DNA of 64,000 nt from Anniella stebbinsi (lineage: Eukaryota > Chordata > Lepidosauria > Squamata > Anniellidae), in NCBI GenBank assembly GCA_029215795.1, contig JARDYH010000003.1:31869001-31933000 (forward strand), given 5' to 3'. Of the stretch, positions 11,206-22,244 are shown in pieces. The notes beneath the pieces are model-generated. The model was not told the DNA's origin, did no database searches, and saw nothing but the letters and a program-made list of their open reading frames with translations. A program made the translations under genes and the position numbers. Position 1 is the first letter of the stretch; every line of letters starts with the position of its first letter.

Positions 11206-11919
11206 TTTCAATGTTGATTTATCTCATCTCTTTTAGAATTTATTTTGCTATCACATTTTCAGGTCCCTCCCTCTGCAGATATGAGTGATATAAACGTATC
11301 TTTACAATGAATAAACCCTTTGACCTTCAGAGAGATTTTAAGGGTGGGGGGGTCTCCATGTTGCCTGCCCTCCACATTTGACAACCCGGGACAAAACATC
11401 TTGTAAAGTAGAATTTCCCCTTTTTAAAACACACTTTTAGGAAATCTTAAATGCAGAAGACAGCAGTGTCCACCCATGGGATGTGATTTGTTCAGATTCA
11501 CTTCCTCTCATGATGCTTGGGGTGATTCCGAAGGGCAGATCAGAATGGGTGGATGTGAAAGCGTAGCCATTTGCATCGTCTGTCACAGTGCCAGCCTCCT
11601 CTTCCTCTTCCCTGTCATTGACACCCAGCTGCTCTCTCATGCCAGGGTGAAAGCTGCTGAGGATGCCACTGCCATTCTTCCCTTGCTCATTCTCGTTGTT
11701 TGTGGCACACTGAGCAGGAAGGTTTAAACTTCCTCATCCAGCACACCACAAGGGGGTGTAAAACAGCTCCTCAGCTGACCAGCACAAGTCAGCTGGGGAG
11801 CAGAGAGGGGTCCCGACCTTTATCCCAACATGGCCCACTAGAGAAGAAATTTAAACCTGCCCACCCAGAATGCAACAATGGGGATGAAAGATCCACAGGG
11901 AAAAGTTGTTACCTCTGAT
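11206..11919. other. Intergenic, nothing recognised
   Basis: No convincing exon or repeat. Short open frames (11476-11727 and 11700-11918) lack domains. Confidence 0.35.
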
Positions 11920-12230
11920 CCAATGGGGGCTGGGGGCTCTGAAGTCAGTGGGGCGGTGAATCCATTCTGAGGTTCAGTCAGAAACAGTCAGTCTGACTGA
12001 AACCCTTGGTTTTTGTTTTACCTGGGATAGCATCTTTAGTGTTCTGATTGAAATCTGGAGCAGATTCACCACCCCACTGACATCAGAGCTACCAGCCTCC
12101 ACTGCTCTGATCAGCAGCTGATCAGAAATAAGAGTTTTTCTCTGCTGCACAGTGACAGAGGCTCCCTTTCTCACCATTCAATCAGGAAAAGCTCTTATCT
12201 CCGATCAGCTGCTGATCGGAGATAAGATCT
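11920..12230. repeat. Dispersed repeat E, copy 1, with two palindromes
   Basis: Shares blocks such as 'gggatagcatctttag', 'gattcaccaccccactga' and 'atcagagctaccagcc' with the HMOX1 intron 2 segment at 31350-31890, there partly in opposite orientation. It contains a 19 nt palindrome at 12107-12125 and a 33 nt palindrome at 12194-12226. Probably a foldback-type DNA transposon remnant. Confidence 0.5.
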
Positions 12231-13644
12231 ACTCCATGCCTTGGAAGAAGAAATGGGGCCTAGGTGTCATGATTAGTCTTGTTCCCCTTAGTGTGGGGGA
12301 AGCAGTTTCAGGCTATCAATCAGAATCAGATCCTGAAACAGAAGAAACAGGACTAGGCATGTACCAACCTATACAGGAAGTGGGGGCGGAGATTCTCCCA
12401 GGCTCTTCAGCAGCCAGGGATGAATCTTCACCACGACACTAGGGAAGAAGCTGGCAGGCTGAATGGGGCTTTATCTGGCCCATGAGCTGGAGGTTCACCA
12501 TGACTGATAGGATAGAAACCTATGTCTTTTAACAGGTGCCCAATAGACAAACACATGTTCTCCATCACTGTCTGGCACACAGCTGTCAGGAAAAAAAAAA
12601 TTTTAAAGAAAAAATGGCAACCCTATTTTATTGTGTTTGTTCGTCTTTCTATTCCCTCCCTTCAGCCTTTATACATTTCAATCTACCTCAGTCTTGTCTA
12701 CACATACAGATGAGCTGGAGGAGAGGTCATCCAGTCCTGAGGTAGTTGGGACTGCACCACTTCAGTTCAGGCTGCAGGCAGGTCCAGTCCTACCATTCAG
12801 CAGAGTGAGGCAGTTGCCTCAGGTGGCAGATCTTAGGAGGTGGCAGCAAGATACTGGAGGAAAACCCTGTGTGCTGTGCAGCCTGCTCTATGCCTCCTAA
12901 GTTAGCCTTATGCCTTCAGGTGCAGTGGCGGGTATTGTATCATCATCAGTGTCGAAAGCAGGTTCATCTGGCAATCCAGTCACCCCTTCATACATGGAAT
13001 GGGAGGTGGCGCCATCTTGTTCTTTACTTCAGGCAGCCATATGTCTTGGGCAGGCCTTGGCTGCAGACCTTCTGACTTCAGATTTCCTATTAGCAGTCTA
13101 AAGTGGTACGCCTACTCTACACCCTCATAATTCCACCACCTTGTTTTGCTCCATCGGTAGTTTCCAGCCTTAGATACTGGATATTTACCTCTTGCTTTTT
13201 CAGAAATGCTGACAATTTCTAAGTGGAAGTGGAACTTACTATGAATTGCTGATCATTAGAAATGTTTGTAATATGACCCACTGTACCTTTCCTGTTGTTT
13301 TCATGTATTGCTGTTCGTAGTTGAATTTTTTCCATCTTATTTGAGGACAAAGTTATTTTTACCAGAAGAATTTGAGGGGGGAGTATTGGGGGGTTGGTCT
13401 TGAAGAGCCAATTAAGCCATTTGCATTTATGGAAGACCTGCTCCTGGTGCAGATGAAAACTTCTCGAAGTGGCTGTTGATATGGATCAACATTGAACAGA
13501 GCTGCCTGAATTTTGGGACTCTCCTTGGGACATGGCTAAGGGGACTGTAATCATAAGTGTAATCATAAATTTACCACTGCACCACTGCCTGATAGACCTA
13601 TAGAAACTTCTGTGGGTGTAAATTTACCACTAGCAGTGTTTCTA
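12231..13644. other. Intergenic with possible hAT end
   Basis: At about 12778-12850 the sequence 'ggtccagtcctaccattcag' and 'gaggcagttgcctcaggtgg' resembles the terminal region of squamate hAT elements, but I cannot find a partner end. The remainder is unassigned. Confidence 0.3.
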
Positions 13645-14222
13645 CCACTGGTGGCCCCCAAAATGCAGTGTTCAAATTAGTTCAAAATATGGCGGCCAGG
13701 TTGGTCACCAGTACACCTAGGAGTGACCACATAACACCAATTTTAAAATCACTTCATTGGCTGCCAATTAGTTTCCGGGCGAAGTATAAAGTGTTGGTTA
13801 TCACCTTTAAAGCCCTACATGGTTTGGGTCCAGGTTACCTGCAGGATCGCCTTCTCCCGTATAATCCGCCCCGCACACTCAGGTCCTCTGGGAAGAATTT
13901 ACTCCAGTCAGCCAGAACTAGGCTGACAGGTGTTACCCAGAGGACCTTCTCTTCTGCCGCTCCCTGGTTGTGGAATGGCCTGCCGGAGGAGATTTGACAA
14001 ATTAGCAGTCTTCTGGAATTTAAGAAAGCCATGAAGACTGCTCTTTTCCGGCAGGTCTATCCTGTTGAATTTTAAGATGTTTTTAATAATGTATTTGTTT
14101 TTATCTGTTTTAATGGTTTATCTATTTTATGATTTTATATTTGTATTTATTATTGCTCCCTGCCTCGATCTGGATGGAGAGGCGGGTTAGAAATAAAATA
14201 AATAATTAAATAAAATAATAAA
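13645..14222 (+). mobile_element. L2-clade LINE 3' fragment, older subfamily
   Basis: The frame 13668-13997 reads the L2 C-terminal region (LVQNMAARLVTSTPRSDHIT, LHWLPISFRAKYKV, KALHGLGPGYLQDRL, AAPWLWNGLPEEI). The 3' UTR ends 'ggatggagaggcgggttag' with an AAATA-rich tail. This subfamily differs from the 18.9 kb element and matches the minus copy at 38067-38388. Confidence 0.85.
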
Positions 14223-14475
14223 TATTCCAGGCAGATGTCGAAGATAGCCTTGGTTCCACTAGATCCAAAGCTCCTTGACTTCCATGAGAGGTCACAGATT
14301 CAGACCCCTCAACTACACTACCCCAGAGCTGGAAATAAAATGATAACAAGAAGGAACCACCAGTGAGTCACCAGCACACACACACACACACTCCTGCCCT
14401 GGCCAATGCAAGTTGAAAGAACTCCAGGAGGAGCAGATTGTTCACCACTTCACTCCCCAGCGCCTCTCAAGCAGC

Positions 14476-14600
14476 CTTCTCCAACCTGGTGTCCTCCAGA
14501 TGTGTTAGACTACAATTCCCAGAATCCTTCAGCCAGCAGGAGGATTCTGGGAGTTATAGTCAAACACATCTGGAGGGCACCAAGTTGGGGAAGGCTTCTC
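14476..14600. repeat. Foldback element family A
   Basis: Near-palindrome: the left arm 'ctccaacctggtgtcctcca' is answered by the right arm 'ggagggcaccaagttgggg', with 'actacaattcccagaatcc' facing 'ggattctgggagttatagt'. Typical of a short inverted-repeat DNA element found many times in this window. Confidence 0.7.
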
Positions 14601-14944
14601 TAAGGCACCTCAAAAGGCACAGTCCACCATGTCACATGCTAGTGAGGCTCATGTTGAACTGTTGATGGCAGGCAGTAGGTCAAAACTGATTTTGCAGCAT
14701 ATCTTTAATCAGAAGTACAGACACGTCCTTTGTGTTTACAACAGAGCAGGACACGTAGTTCTGTTTTCATCTGTTAAATGGTGTGGGTGTGGGTGGGTGG
14801 GGGAGTGAGATACAATGTGAGATCCTGACCCTGTCAGGGCTTGCCGTAGCAGTTGTATCGGATTCCAGAAAAGACATGAATATGGCTGTTCTCCCTACTG
14901 ATATCTTGTCAAGAATTAATATACTTTGATTGAGCTGCTTAAGT

Positions 14945-15412
14945 TAAAACACAGGGAGAGCAATTCTATCTCCCCTGGACAGCATCTTGGGGTGCAGGTG
15001 GGCATAAGATTTCTTGGTTTCTTGGCTCTGAGGTTTGAGACAGGGCTTCAACCTCAGAATCAGGAACTGTGTGCCCCTCCCCCTCATAGCCAACGCAGAA
15101 AGAATTGTGCCGGCTACCTCTCCTTGCTCGGAAAATGGAGCATGGGCATGCATGGGGAAAGGGGGGCATTCCCAGAGGGGAGGAGATTGAAGCAGCTGCA
15201 GTATGCCCTCTCCTATGGCTGCTCCAACCTCCTCCCCTCTCCCTCCAACATGCTGCTGCTAGATGGGCGAAATCACCCATCTAGCAGAAATGCAGGGTGG
15301 CTGGAGCATGGAGATGAAGATCATCTCCACTGTCCTCCCACCCTACACTGGACACTCAGCAGCCTCCAAGTTTGGAGATTGCTGACTAGCCACATAGGAT
15401 TGCACCCTGAGG
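14945..15412 (+). repeat. Dispersed repeat G, copy 1
   Basis: Collinear with 56400-56825 over roughly 450 bp: both begin near 'agagcaat(t/c)ctat', carry a 28 nt near-palindrome (15258-15285 here) and end 'caggattg' / 'aggattgcaccc'. Family unknown to me. The open frame 14926-15426 is a chance frame inside it. Confidence 0.6.
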
Positions 15413-15705
15413 GTGCTTCCAGCTGAGGGTATTCCCCTGCAATGGCCCTGCCTCAAACACAAAATTATACAAGGAATCCAGATCGCGTTGCCTTCCAGTT
15501 GTAAACCTCTCATGGTTTCTTATTGCTTCTTCCATCTGTTTTCTTACCAGAAAAACATCCATTCCGGAGGAAAAGAAGAAATCAGCGCACACCACTTTTT
15601 GAATGGTAGCCCTAGGAGCCTTCCGTCTGGAACTACCCTAAGGTACATGGAGACTCTTGTGCTCCCAAGGAAGATTGCTAAAAAAAGATATTGGGGAAAT
15701 TTCTA

Positions 15706-15750
15706 GTTGTTGTTGTTGTTGTTGTTGTTGTTATAATCATCATCATCATC
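15706..15750. repeat. (TTG)n/(ATC)n microsatellite
   Basis: About nine TTG/GTT units followed by five ATC units. Confidence 0.95.
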
Positions 15751-15788
15751 AAAATCAGAAAGCTGACATTTTGACTACCAGCTAGAGC

Positions 15789-15920
15789 GTGATGGGTAAC
15801 TTTGGCCCTCCAGATGTTTTGGCTGACAATACCTATCATCCCCACTATTGTTTATGCTGGCTGGGGCTGATGGGAGTTGTAGGCCAAAACATCTGGAAGG
15901 CAATGTTGCCCACCCCTGAG
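15789..15920. repeat. Foldback element family A
   Basis: Left arm 'ggccctccagatgttttggc' and right arm 'ggccaaaacatctggaaggc' with 'gctgatgggagttgtagg' between; same family as 14476-14600. Confidence 0.75.
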
Positions 15921-16859
15921 CTAGAAATTCCACCTCTCCTTTTCTCCTGCTGGCTTCTGATCACATGCTTCTTTAATAACATGGAAATTTGAATTAAAAA
16001 TGTATTCTCTTTTATTGGTCAGGACACTGGAACCACCGGTAGTGTAAAAGCTCTATATGTTTATCTATCAAACTTTGGTAATCCTTTCTGAGTTACAGTT
16101 TCCAACCACAGAACAACTCTACAATATACAAAGAAAGAGCTAATTGTCTGGATCGCGCTGACTAACCTTTTCAAGGAGCCTCGCAAGGCATGTGCCTGTT
16201 TCTAAATTCTGCTGTGTCAGGCCACGTAGATTTTGTTTTTCTCTCTCCACATTGCTGAGTAAAGGTTTCACCCTTGAGGCCATTTCTGCTGAGTCACAGT
16301 GGCACATGTGTGAGCCTGTGTTGAATCAAGTGCTTTCCTTTCCTGTAACATCCTGAGATTGCAGCTGTTGGAACTGGCTGACATCCCAGTTGGGAAACAA
16401 ACTTCAGAATGATTGGGAAACAATTTTCTTCTAAGCACTCTGGCTCCAGTGCTTTTAACTGTTTCTTCCCCTTCATGCATATGCAGGAAATATAAACCAT
16501 GCGTGCTCTTAAAGAGACTACTCTGAGCTATTGGTTTTAATCATGGTGTATCTCATTCTCTGTTGAAAGAAAGGAGGCTTCTGTTTTTGTTTTTAACTGG
16601 GATGACTTGTATTAGTGAATGAGAATAAAAGCTGGCAAACTTTACAAAAACTGATGCAATGCATCAAAAGCAGGAACAATAGCTATGAAAATTATAAATA
16701 TGCATAAAAAGCTGCATAGTTTTATTAAGCAATATTTTACATTTTGTGTCTGTAGGCAGATACTGTCTAATAGTCCACTGTCAGTAGTACAAGTCAAATA
16801 GTACAGTTTGCTCAGGTGTGCAGCCATGTTTAATGCAACCGCTGCATTTAGTACCAGTT
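15921..16859. other. Intergenic, nothing recognised apart from a stress-element motif
   Basis: Contains TGCTGAGTCAC at 16287-16297 (annotated separately). No exon or clear repeat. Confidence 0.35.
16287..16297 (+). promoter_or_regulatory. Candidate Maf/Nrf2 recognition element, about -14 kb from HMOX1
   Basis: TGCTGAGTCAC matches the TGCTGAGTCA half of the Maf recognition/stress response element used by Nrf2 and Bach1. A single motif so far from the gene could be chance. Confidence 0.3.
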
Positions 16860-17230
16860 CCAGATTTCGGATGGCCTTTGGGCAAGACATCCTCAATGGG
16901 CCCCCTCCAATGGGTCAGTGATTCTATCTTCTCACCACTATGGTCATCAGCTGTTGTTGCTCCTCATCCTCTTTCTCATCACCGCTACTACTTGCTTGCT
17001 TGACAGGCAGAAAGGGAGTGAGCAGGAGGCAATGGCCTCTACTGCTCCTCCTTCTTACTACCATAAACTGGGCCAAAGAGGCAGATGATCAAGCAAGTTG
17101 CTATGGTAAAGAGGAGGAACAAATCAAGGGAACTCATCTCAGTGGGGCCCTGCTGTGGTGTGGATCATCAGCCGGTGCCCCACTATGCCTACCCTTGATG
17201 CCAGCCTGGTCTGCAATCCTCTATCTGTCC
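16860..17230 (+). repeat. Dispersed repeat H, copy 2
   Basis: Similar to 6088-6330 in the same orientation ('gggcaagacatcctcaatgg', 'tgcttgcttgacaggcagaa', 'ggcctctactgctcctcctt'). Confidence 0.55.
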
Positions 17231-17257
17231 TCATCAGTGGCAAATGGGGACCAGTGA

Positions 17258-17354
17258 AGGCAATACAGAGCAGTCCTATGTAGGTCTACTCAGAAATAAG
17301 TCCAACTGAGTGCAATGGGGCTTACTCCCAAGTAAGTGTGCATAGGATTGCAGC
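17258..17354. repeat. Short inverted-repeat element ('aggattgcagcc' family)
   Basis: Reads 'cctatgtaggtctactcag', 'aagtccaactgagtgcaatg' then 'gggcttactcccaagtaagt' and 'cataggattgcagcc'. The two halves are inverted relatives. Similar ends occur at 30561-30675, 33432-33497 and 41670-41762. Confidence 0.6.
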
Positions 17355-18769
17355 CTTAAAAAGTAAAGGGGGATAGATGATGGTTACAAGACAAAATGCC
17401 TTGGACCAGCATAGTGATGGGGTAAATTTTTCCCAGTCCTCCTACATGCCTAACAGTTATTTTATTTTTCTAGAGGGAAAAAAAGGTAGTCGCCAGTGGG
17501 AGTGAGGCAGCACCATTTCCCCCCCCCCCCATGCCCAGAACATCTGGGGCATTCTGGGAAAAACAAAATGGCGGCCACCAGCAGGGGCACAAAAGGTTAG
17601 GAAAAATACCCAAAGACGAGCATGAATAATTTGAAGAATGAAATGCTAGCCATTGCCAGCTAATGAATGAAACTTTACACAAATTTGATTTTAAGAAGTG
17701 AAACATACAATAAGTGGAGTTTTCAATAATAAAGACAAATGGAAACTTAAAATGAAAAAAGTAAAGCACATCCATAGCTTCAATAGTAAAATTGCTGTAT
17801 TTCACTGTCTTTCATTCTCTAATCTGCTACCCTGGCTTTCAGTCAAGTGGCTATTCTCTGTGAGGATATTTAAGAGCCTGAAGAACACCCTATGCTAAAA
17901 GCAGAGAAGGCAGATCTTTAGCCAGGTCATTATCTTTCATGGGCGTGATTATTTTTCCACTTTTCCACTAAGCGTCTAAAGAAACTCACCACCCTTGCGA
18001 ATAAACGTTATTATCGCTTCAGGCAGCAGCTTTATGGATTGTCAATATAGCTTCGAGCATATATGTCAAGATTATCCGTCACTGTGACAGATGGGGGTGT
18101 ATTTCAACACAGTGAGTACTCATTCCATAGATTTCTACTGTGAACTTGCATCATGCCTGAATAATTACGTGGAACTCATGACGTGTCTCTTCATCTAACC
18201 AGACATCCACATCGTTTGATAATGGAATTAGGATCAAGATCACCAGTAATTTTGGAGGTGCTCTTGCCTAGGCATTTGCGGAAGAATAGCGAACCCTACA
18301 TTGGAGGAACAAGCAGTAGCTGAAGGAGCCTCCTGCCTTCTATTTTGGAGTGCAAGAGCTCCCTTATTTTCCACTCTTGCAGTCCTTAACATGCCACTAT
18401 CTCTCCAGTTTCCTTGGACTTCCCTGCTCCTACACTGGGCACAAAACATACTCTGCCTTTAAGCTGTCTTTGCTACCTGTGGGAGCTCCATGCCAATGAC
18501 AGACTGATTTGCTATAGTGCACCTGATCTTATGCTTCATGTACTTAAGAGCTGTGACTCTAGAACCATGCGCCTTTCCAGCTAAGCCATATTCTGAGTCA
18601 GAAGCCTATAATCTAATGATTGAGAAATTGTTCAACACCAACCACCATCTTGAAATGGTGCATGAGCCAAAGGATTGAAATCTGTTTTCATTTCATCAAA
18701 ATAACGTGGTCATATGTGGCACACATGTATTGGGCAAGCGCTGAAGGAAGTTGCATCATACCAGGTTAA
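17355..18769. other. Intergenic, nothing recognised
   Basis: No exon, RNA gene or clear repeat. Contains a run of nine C/G-type homopolymers near 17521 and AT-rich stretches. Confidence 0.35.
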
Positions 18770-19136
18770 ACTACCTGGCCCCAGATGTTTTAGACTTCAA
18801 CTCCCAGCATGCCTGACCATTGCCTGCCTATTGCTGATGGGAGTTGAAGTCCAAAGCATCTGGAGGGCTCCCAGTTTATTTATTTTATTTATTTATTTAT
18901 TACATTTGTATACCGCCCCATAGCCGAAGCTCTCTGGGCGGTTTACATAGGATTAAAAACAATTAAAAACAATATACAAAAATTAAAACAGCAAAAACAT
19001 ACAACATACACACAATCTGTACATTTAAAAACCACTTCAACACTTCAAAAAAAAACCAAAACAAACAAAAAAAAAAAACAAAAAAAAAAAAACAAAAAAA
19101 AACCTACAAAAACAAAACAAAACAGACCCAGGCTCC

Positions 19137-22100
19137 TCAGATATTGCCAAATGCCTGAGAGAAGAGGAAAGTCTTGACCTGGCGCCGAAAAGATAACAAT
19201 GTTGGCGCCAGGCGGGCCTCGACAGGGAGATCGTTCCACAATTGGGGAGCCACCACAGAGAAGGCCCTCTCTCTTGTTGCCGACCTCCGAGCTTCCCTCG
19301 GAGGAGGCACTCGGAGGAGGGCCTTAGATGTTGAACGTAGTGTTCGGGTAGGTTCATGTCGGGAAAGGCGTTCCATCAGGTATTGTGGTCCCAAGCCGTG
19401 TAAGGCTTTATAGGTTAAAACCAGCACCTTGAACCGGGCTCGGAAACATACAGGCAGCCAATGCAAGCGGGCCAGAGTAGGTCTTATATGTTCGAACCTA
19501 CTGGTTCCAGTTATCAATCTGGCCGCTGCATTTTGCACAAGCTGCAGCTTCCGAACCACCTTCAAAGGCAGCCCCACGTAGAGTGCATTGCAGTAATCTA
19601 ACTTGGAGGTTACCAGAGCATGGACAACTGAAGCCAGGTTATCCCTGTCCAGATAGGGACGTAGCTGGGCCACCAACCGAAGTTGGTAGAAGGCACTCCG
19701 TGCCACTGAGGCCACCTGCGCCTCAAGTGACAGAGATGGTTCTAGGAGAACCCCCAAGCTACGAACCCGCTCCTTCAAGGGGAGTGCAACCCCATCCAGA
19801 ACAGGTTGAACACCCTCCATCCGGTCAGCGGAACCACCCACCAACAGCGTCTCAGTCTTGTCTGGATTGAGTTTCAGTTTATTAGCCCTCATCCAGTCCA
19901 TTGTCGCAGCCAGGCACTGGTTCAGCACATCCACAGCCTCGCCTGATGAAGATGAAAAGGAGAAATAGAGCTGCGTGTCATCAGCATACTGATGACAACG
20001 CACTCCAAAACTCCGGATGACTGCACTCAACGGTTTCATGTAGATATTGAACAGCATGGGGGACAAAACTGACCCCTGCGGAACCCCATACTGGAGAATC
20101 CACGGGGCCGAGCAATGTTCCCCAAGCACCACCTTCTGGAGCCGACCCACCAAGTAGGAGCGGAACCACTGCAATGCAGTGCCTCCCACTCCCAACTCAG
20201 CCAGTCGTGCCAGAAGGATACCATGGTCGATGGTATCGAAAGCCGCTGAGAGATCAAGGAGAATCAACAGAGTCACACTCCCCCTGTCTTTCTCCCGACA
20301 TAGGTCATCATACAGGGCGACCAAGGCTGTTTCCGTACCAAAACCAGGCCTGAAACCCGACTGAAATGGATCCAGATAATCAGTCTCATCCAAGAGTGCC
20401 TGGAGCTGGCTCGCAACCACCCGCTCCAGGACCTTGCCCAGGAATGGAACATTTGCTACTGGCCTGTAGTTATTCAGATTTTCAGGGTCCAGGGAAGATT
20501 TCTTTAGGAGTGGTCTCACTGCCGCCTCTTTCAGGAGGCCTGGGACCACTCCCTCTTGCAAAGAGGCATTAATCACTTCCCTGGCCCAGCCAGTTGTTCC
20601 ATCCCTGCTAGCTTTTATTAGCCAAGAGGGGCAAGGATCCAATATGGAAGTGGTTGCACGAACCTGTCCAAGCACCTTGTCAACATCCTCGAGCTGCACC
20701 AACTGAAACTCATCCAAGAAAACAGGACAAGCCTGTGCTCTGGATACCTCACTAGATTCATCTGCTATAACACTGGAGTCTAAGTCCTGACGGATGCCAG
20801 AGATTTTATTCTGGAAGTGCCCAGCAAATGTATTACAGCGGGCCTCAGATGGTTCTACCATGTCCTTGGGGCCAGCATGTAAAAGCCCCCGGACAACTCT
20901 GAAAAGCTCCGCTGGGTGGCAGGTTGATGATTGAATAGTGGCAGCAAAGTATTGTTTTTTTGCTGCCCTCACTGCCCCTGAATACAGCTTACCATAAGCA
21001 CTTACCAGTGTTTGATTGCATCCATCAGGAGTTCGTCTCCATCTGCCCTCAAGCCGTCTCCTGTTTTGTTTCATCACTCTCAGCTCTGGGGTATACCACG
21101 GAGCCGTTCGAGCTCTACACAGGAGAGGGCGCTCAGGAGCAATCGTGTCAACTGCCCGGGTCATTTCTGCATTCCACAGATCAACCAGGGTTTCGACAGG
21201 AGAGCCAGCCCTATCAGCCGGAAAACTCCCCAGAGCCCTCTGGAAACCATCTGGATCCATTAGCCTCCGGGGGCGGACCATCTTAATGGGTCCCCCACCC
21301 TTGCAGAGGGGAAAAGCCGCTGTAAGTCTAAACCTCAGCAGGTGGTGATCTGACCATGACAGAGGGGTTGATGTAAAGTTCCCCACTTTCAGATCCCCAT
21401 CTCCATGTCCAGTTGAAAAAACCAGGTCTAGAGTATGCCCTGCTACATGTGTTGGGCCGATGGTATGTTGGGACAGTCCCATGGTTGTCATGGAAACCAT
21501 GAAATCCTGAGCTGCCCCAGATAAAGTGCCCTCGGCATGAATGTTGACATCCCCCAGAACCAAGAGTCTGGGGGACCTCAACAGTACACCAGAGACCACC
21601 TCTGTCAGCTCAGCTAGGGAGTCTGTTGAGCAGCGGGGTGGGCGGTACACCAACAGAATCCCTAATCTGTCCCGTTGGCCCAACACAAGGTGCAAACACT
21701 CCAGACCAGTAGTCGCATGGACAGGGAGCCTGCAGAGGGGGATGGAATTCCTATAGACCACAGCAACCCCCCCTCCCCGGCCCTCAAGTCTACCCTGATG
21801 CTGAACCAAGTACCCCGGTGGGCATAACTGGGAGAGACTAACTCCTCCCTGCTCTCCCACCCAGGTCTCGGTTATACATACCAGATCGGCTGCCTCATCC
21901 ACAATTAAATCGTGGATGAGGGAGATCTTATTATGCACTGATCTGGCATTTAAAAGCAGCACCCGGAGGCCTGAGGGCTGGCTGATAAGGCAACCAACAA
22001 GCCTGTGGGTGTGAGGGGGACCGGAACAAGGCACAGCCATTAACTGTCTGGGCCTTGTTTCCCTAACCTGGCAAGTCCTCCTCACAACGCCATATCTCCC

Positions 22101-22175
22101 TCTACCCGTCACTACCCTGATTGTGCTCCCCTCAGATCCCCTCACCTGGCCCTGTATCCTCCCTCCCAGGCACAT
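19137..22175 (-). CDS. L2-type retrotransposon endonuclease/reverse transcriptase (1012 aa)
   Basis: Open for 1012 codons. Residues about 70-290 form an exonuclease-endonuclease-phosphatase domain (LRVLLLNARSVHNKIS, CITETWV, LLVLGDVNIH, SWSDHHLLRFRL), which nicks target DNA. Residues about 530-800 form a non-LTR reverse transcriptase (NNYRPVANVPFLGKVLERVV, GFRPGFGTETAL, LILLDLSAAFDTIDH, GVPQGSVLSPMLF and the catalytic QYADDTQLYF near residue 730). An L2-type C-terminal region follows (SKLDYCNALYVGLP, LHWLPVCFRARFKV, KALHGLGPQYLMERL). Key aspartates are present and no stop or frameshift occurs, unlike every other LINE in the window. The first ATG at 22175 is assumed; a start nearer residue 46 (MAVPCSG) is also possible. 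Whether it is mobile cannot be told from sequence alone. Confidence 0.93.
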   Translation of the reverse strand: MCLGGRIQGQVRGSEGSTIRVVTGRGRYGVVRRTCQVRETRPRQLMAVPCSGPPHTHRLVGCLISQPSGLRVLLLNARSVHNKISLIHDLIVDEAADLVCITETWVGEQGGVSLSQLCPPGYLVQHQGRLEGRGGGVAVVYRNSIPLCRLPVHATTGLECLHLVLGQRDRLGILLVYRPPRCSTDSLAELTEVVSGVLLRSPRLLVLGDVNIHAEGTLSGAAQDFMVSMTTMGLSQHTIGPTHVAGHTLDLVFSTGHGDGDLKVGNFTSTPLSWSDHHLLRFRLTAAFPLCKGGGPIKMVRPRRLMDPDGFQRALGSFPADRAGSPVETLVDLWNAEMTRAVDTIAPERPLLCRARTAPWYTPELRVMKQNRRRLEGRWRRTPDGCNQTLVSAYGKLYSGAVRAAKKQYFAATIQSSTCHPAELFRVVRGLLHAGPKDMVEPSEARCNTFAGHFQNKISGIRQDLDSSVIADESSEVSRAQACPVFLDEFQLVQLEDVDKVLGQVRATTSILDPCPSWLIKASRDGTTGWAREVINASLQEGVVPGLLKEAAVRPLLKKSSLDPENLNNYRPVANVPFLGKVLERVVASQLQALLDETDYLDPFQSGFRPGFGTETALVALYDDLCREKDRGSVTLLILLDLSAAFDTIDHGILLARLAELGVGGTALQWFRSYLVGRLQKVVLGEHCSAPWILQYGVPQGSVLSPMLFNIYMKPLSAVIRSFGVRCHQYADDTQLYFSFSSSSGEAVDVLNQCLAATMDWMRANKLKLNPDKTETLLVGGSADRMEGVQPVLDGVALPLKERVRSLGVLLEPSLSLEAQVASVARSAFYQLRLVAQLRPYLDRDNLASVVHALVTSKLDYCNALYVGLPLKVVRKLQLVQNAAARLITGTSRFEHIRPTLARLHWLPVCFRARFKVLVLTYKALHGLGPQYLMERLSRHEPTRTLRSTSKALLRVPPPREARRSATRERAFSVVAPQLWNDLPVEARLAPTLLSFRRQVKTFLFSQAFGNI

Positions 22176-22244
22176 AGCTCAAGCCTGGGGAAAGAGGAAA
22201 AAACAAAAACAAAAAAAAACAACAACCAAAGACAAAAACAGAAA

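Noticed and set aside
19583..21348. Plus-strand open frames of 80-110 codons
   Set aside because: Antisense shadows of the intact LINE ORF.
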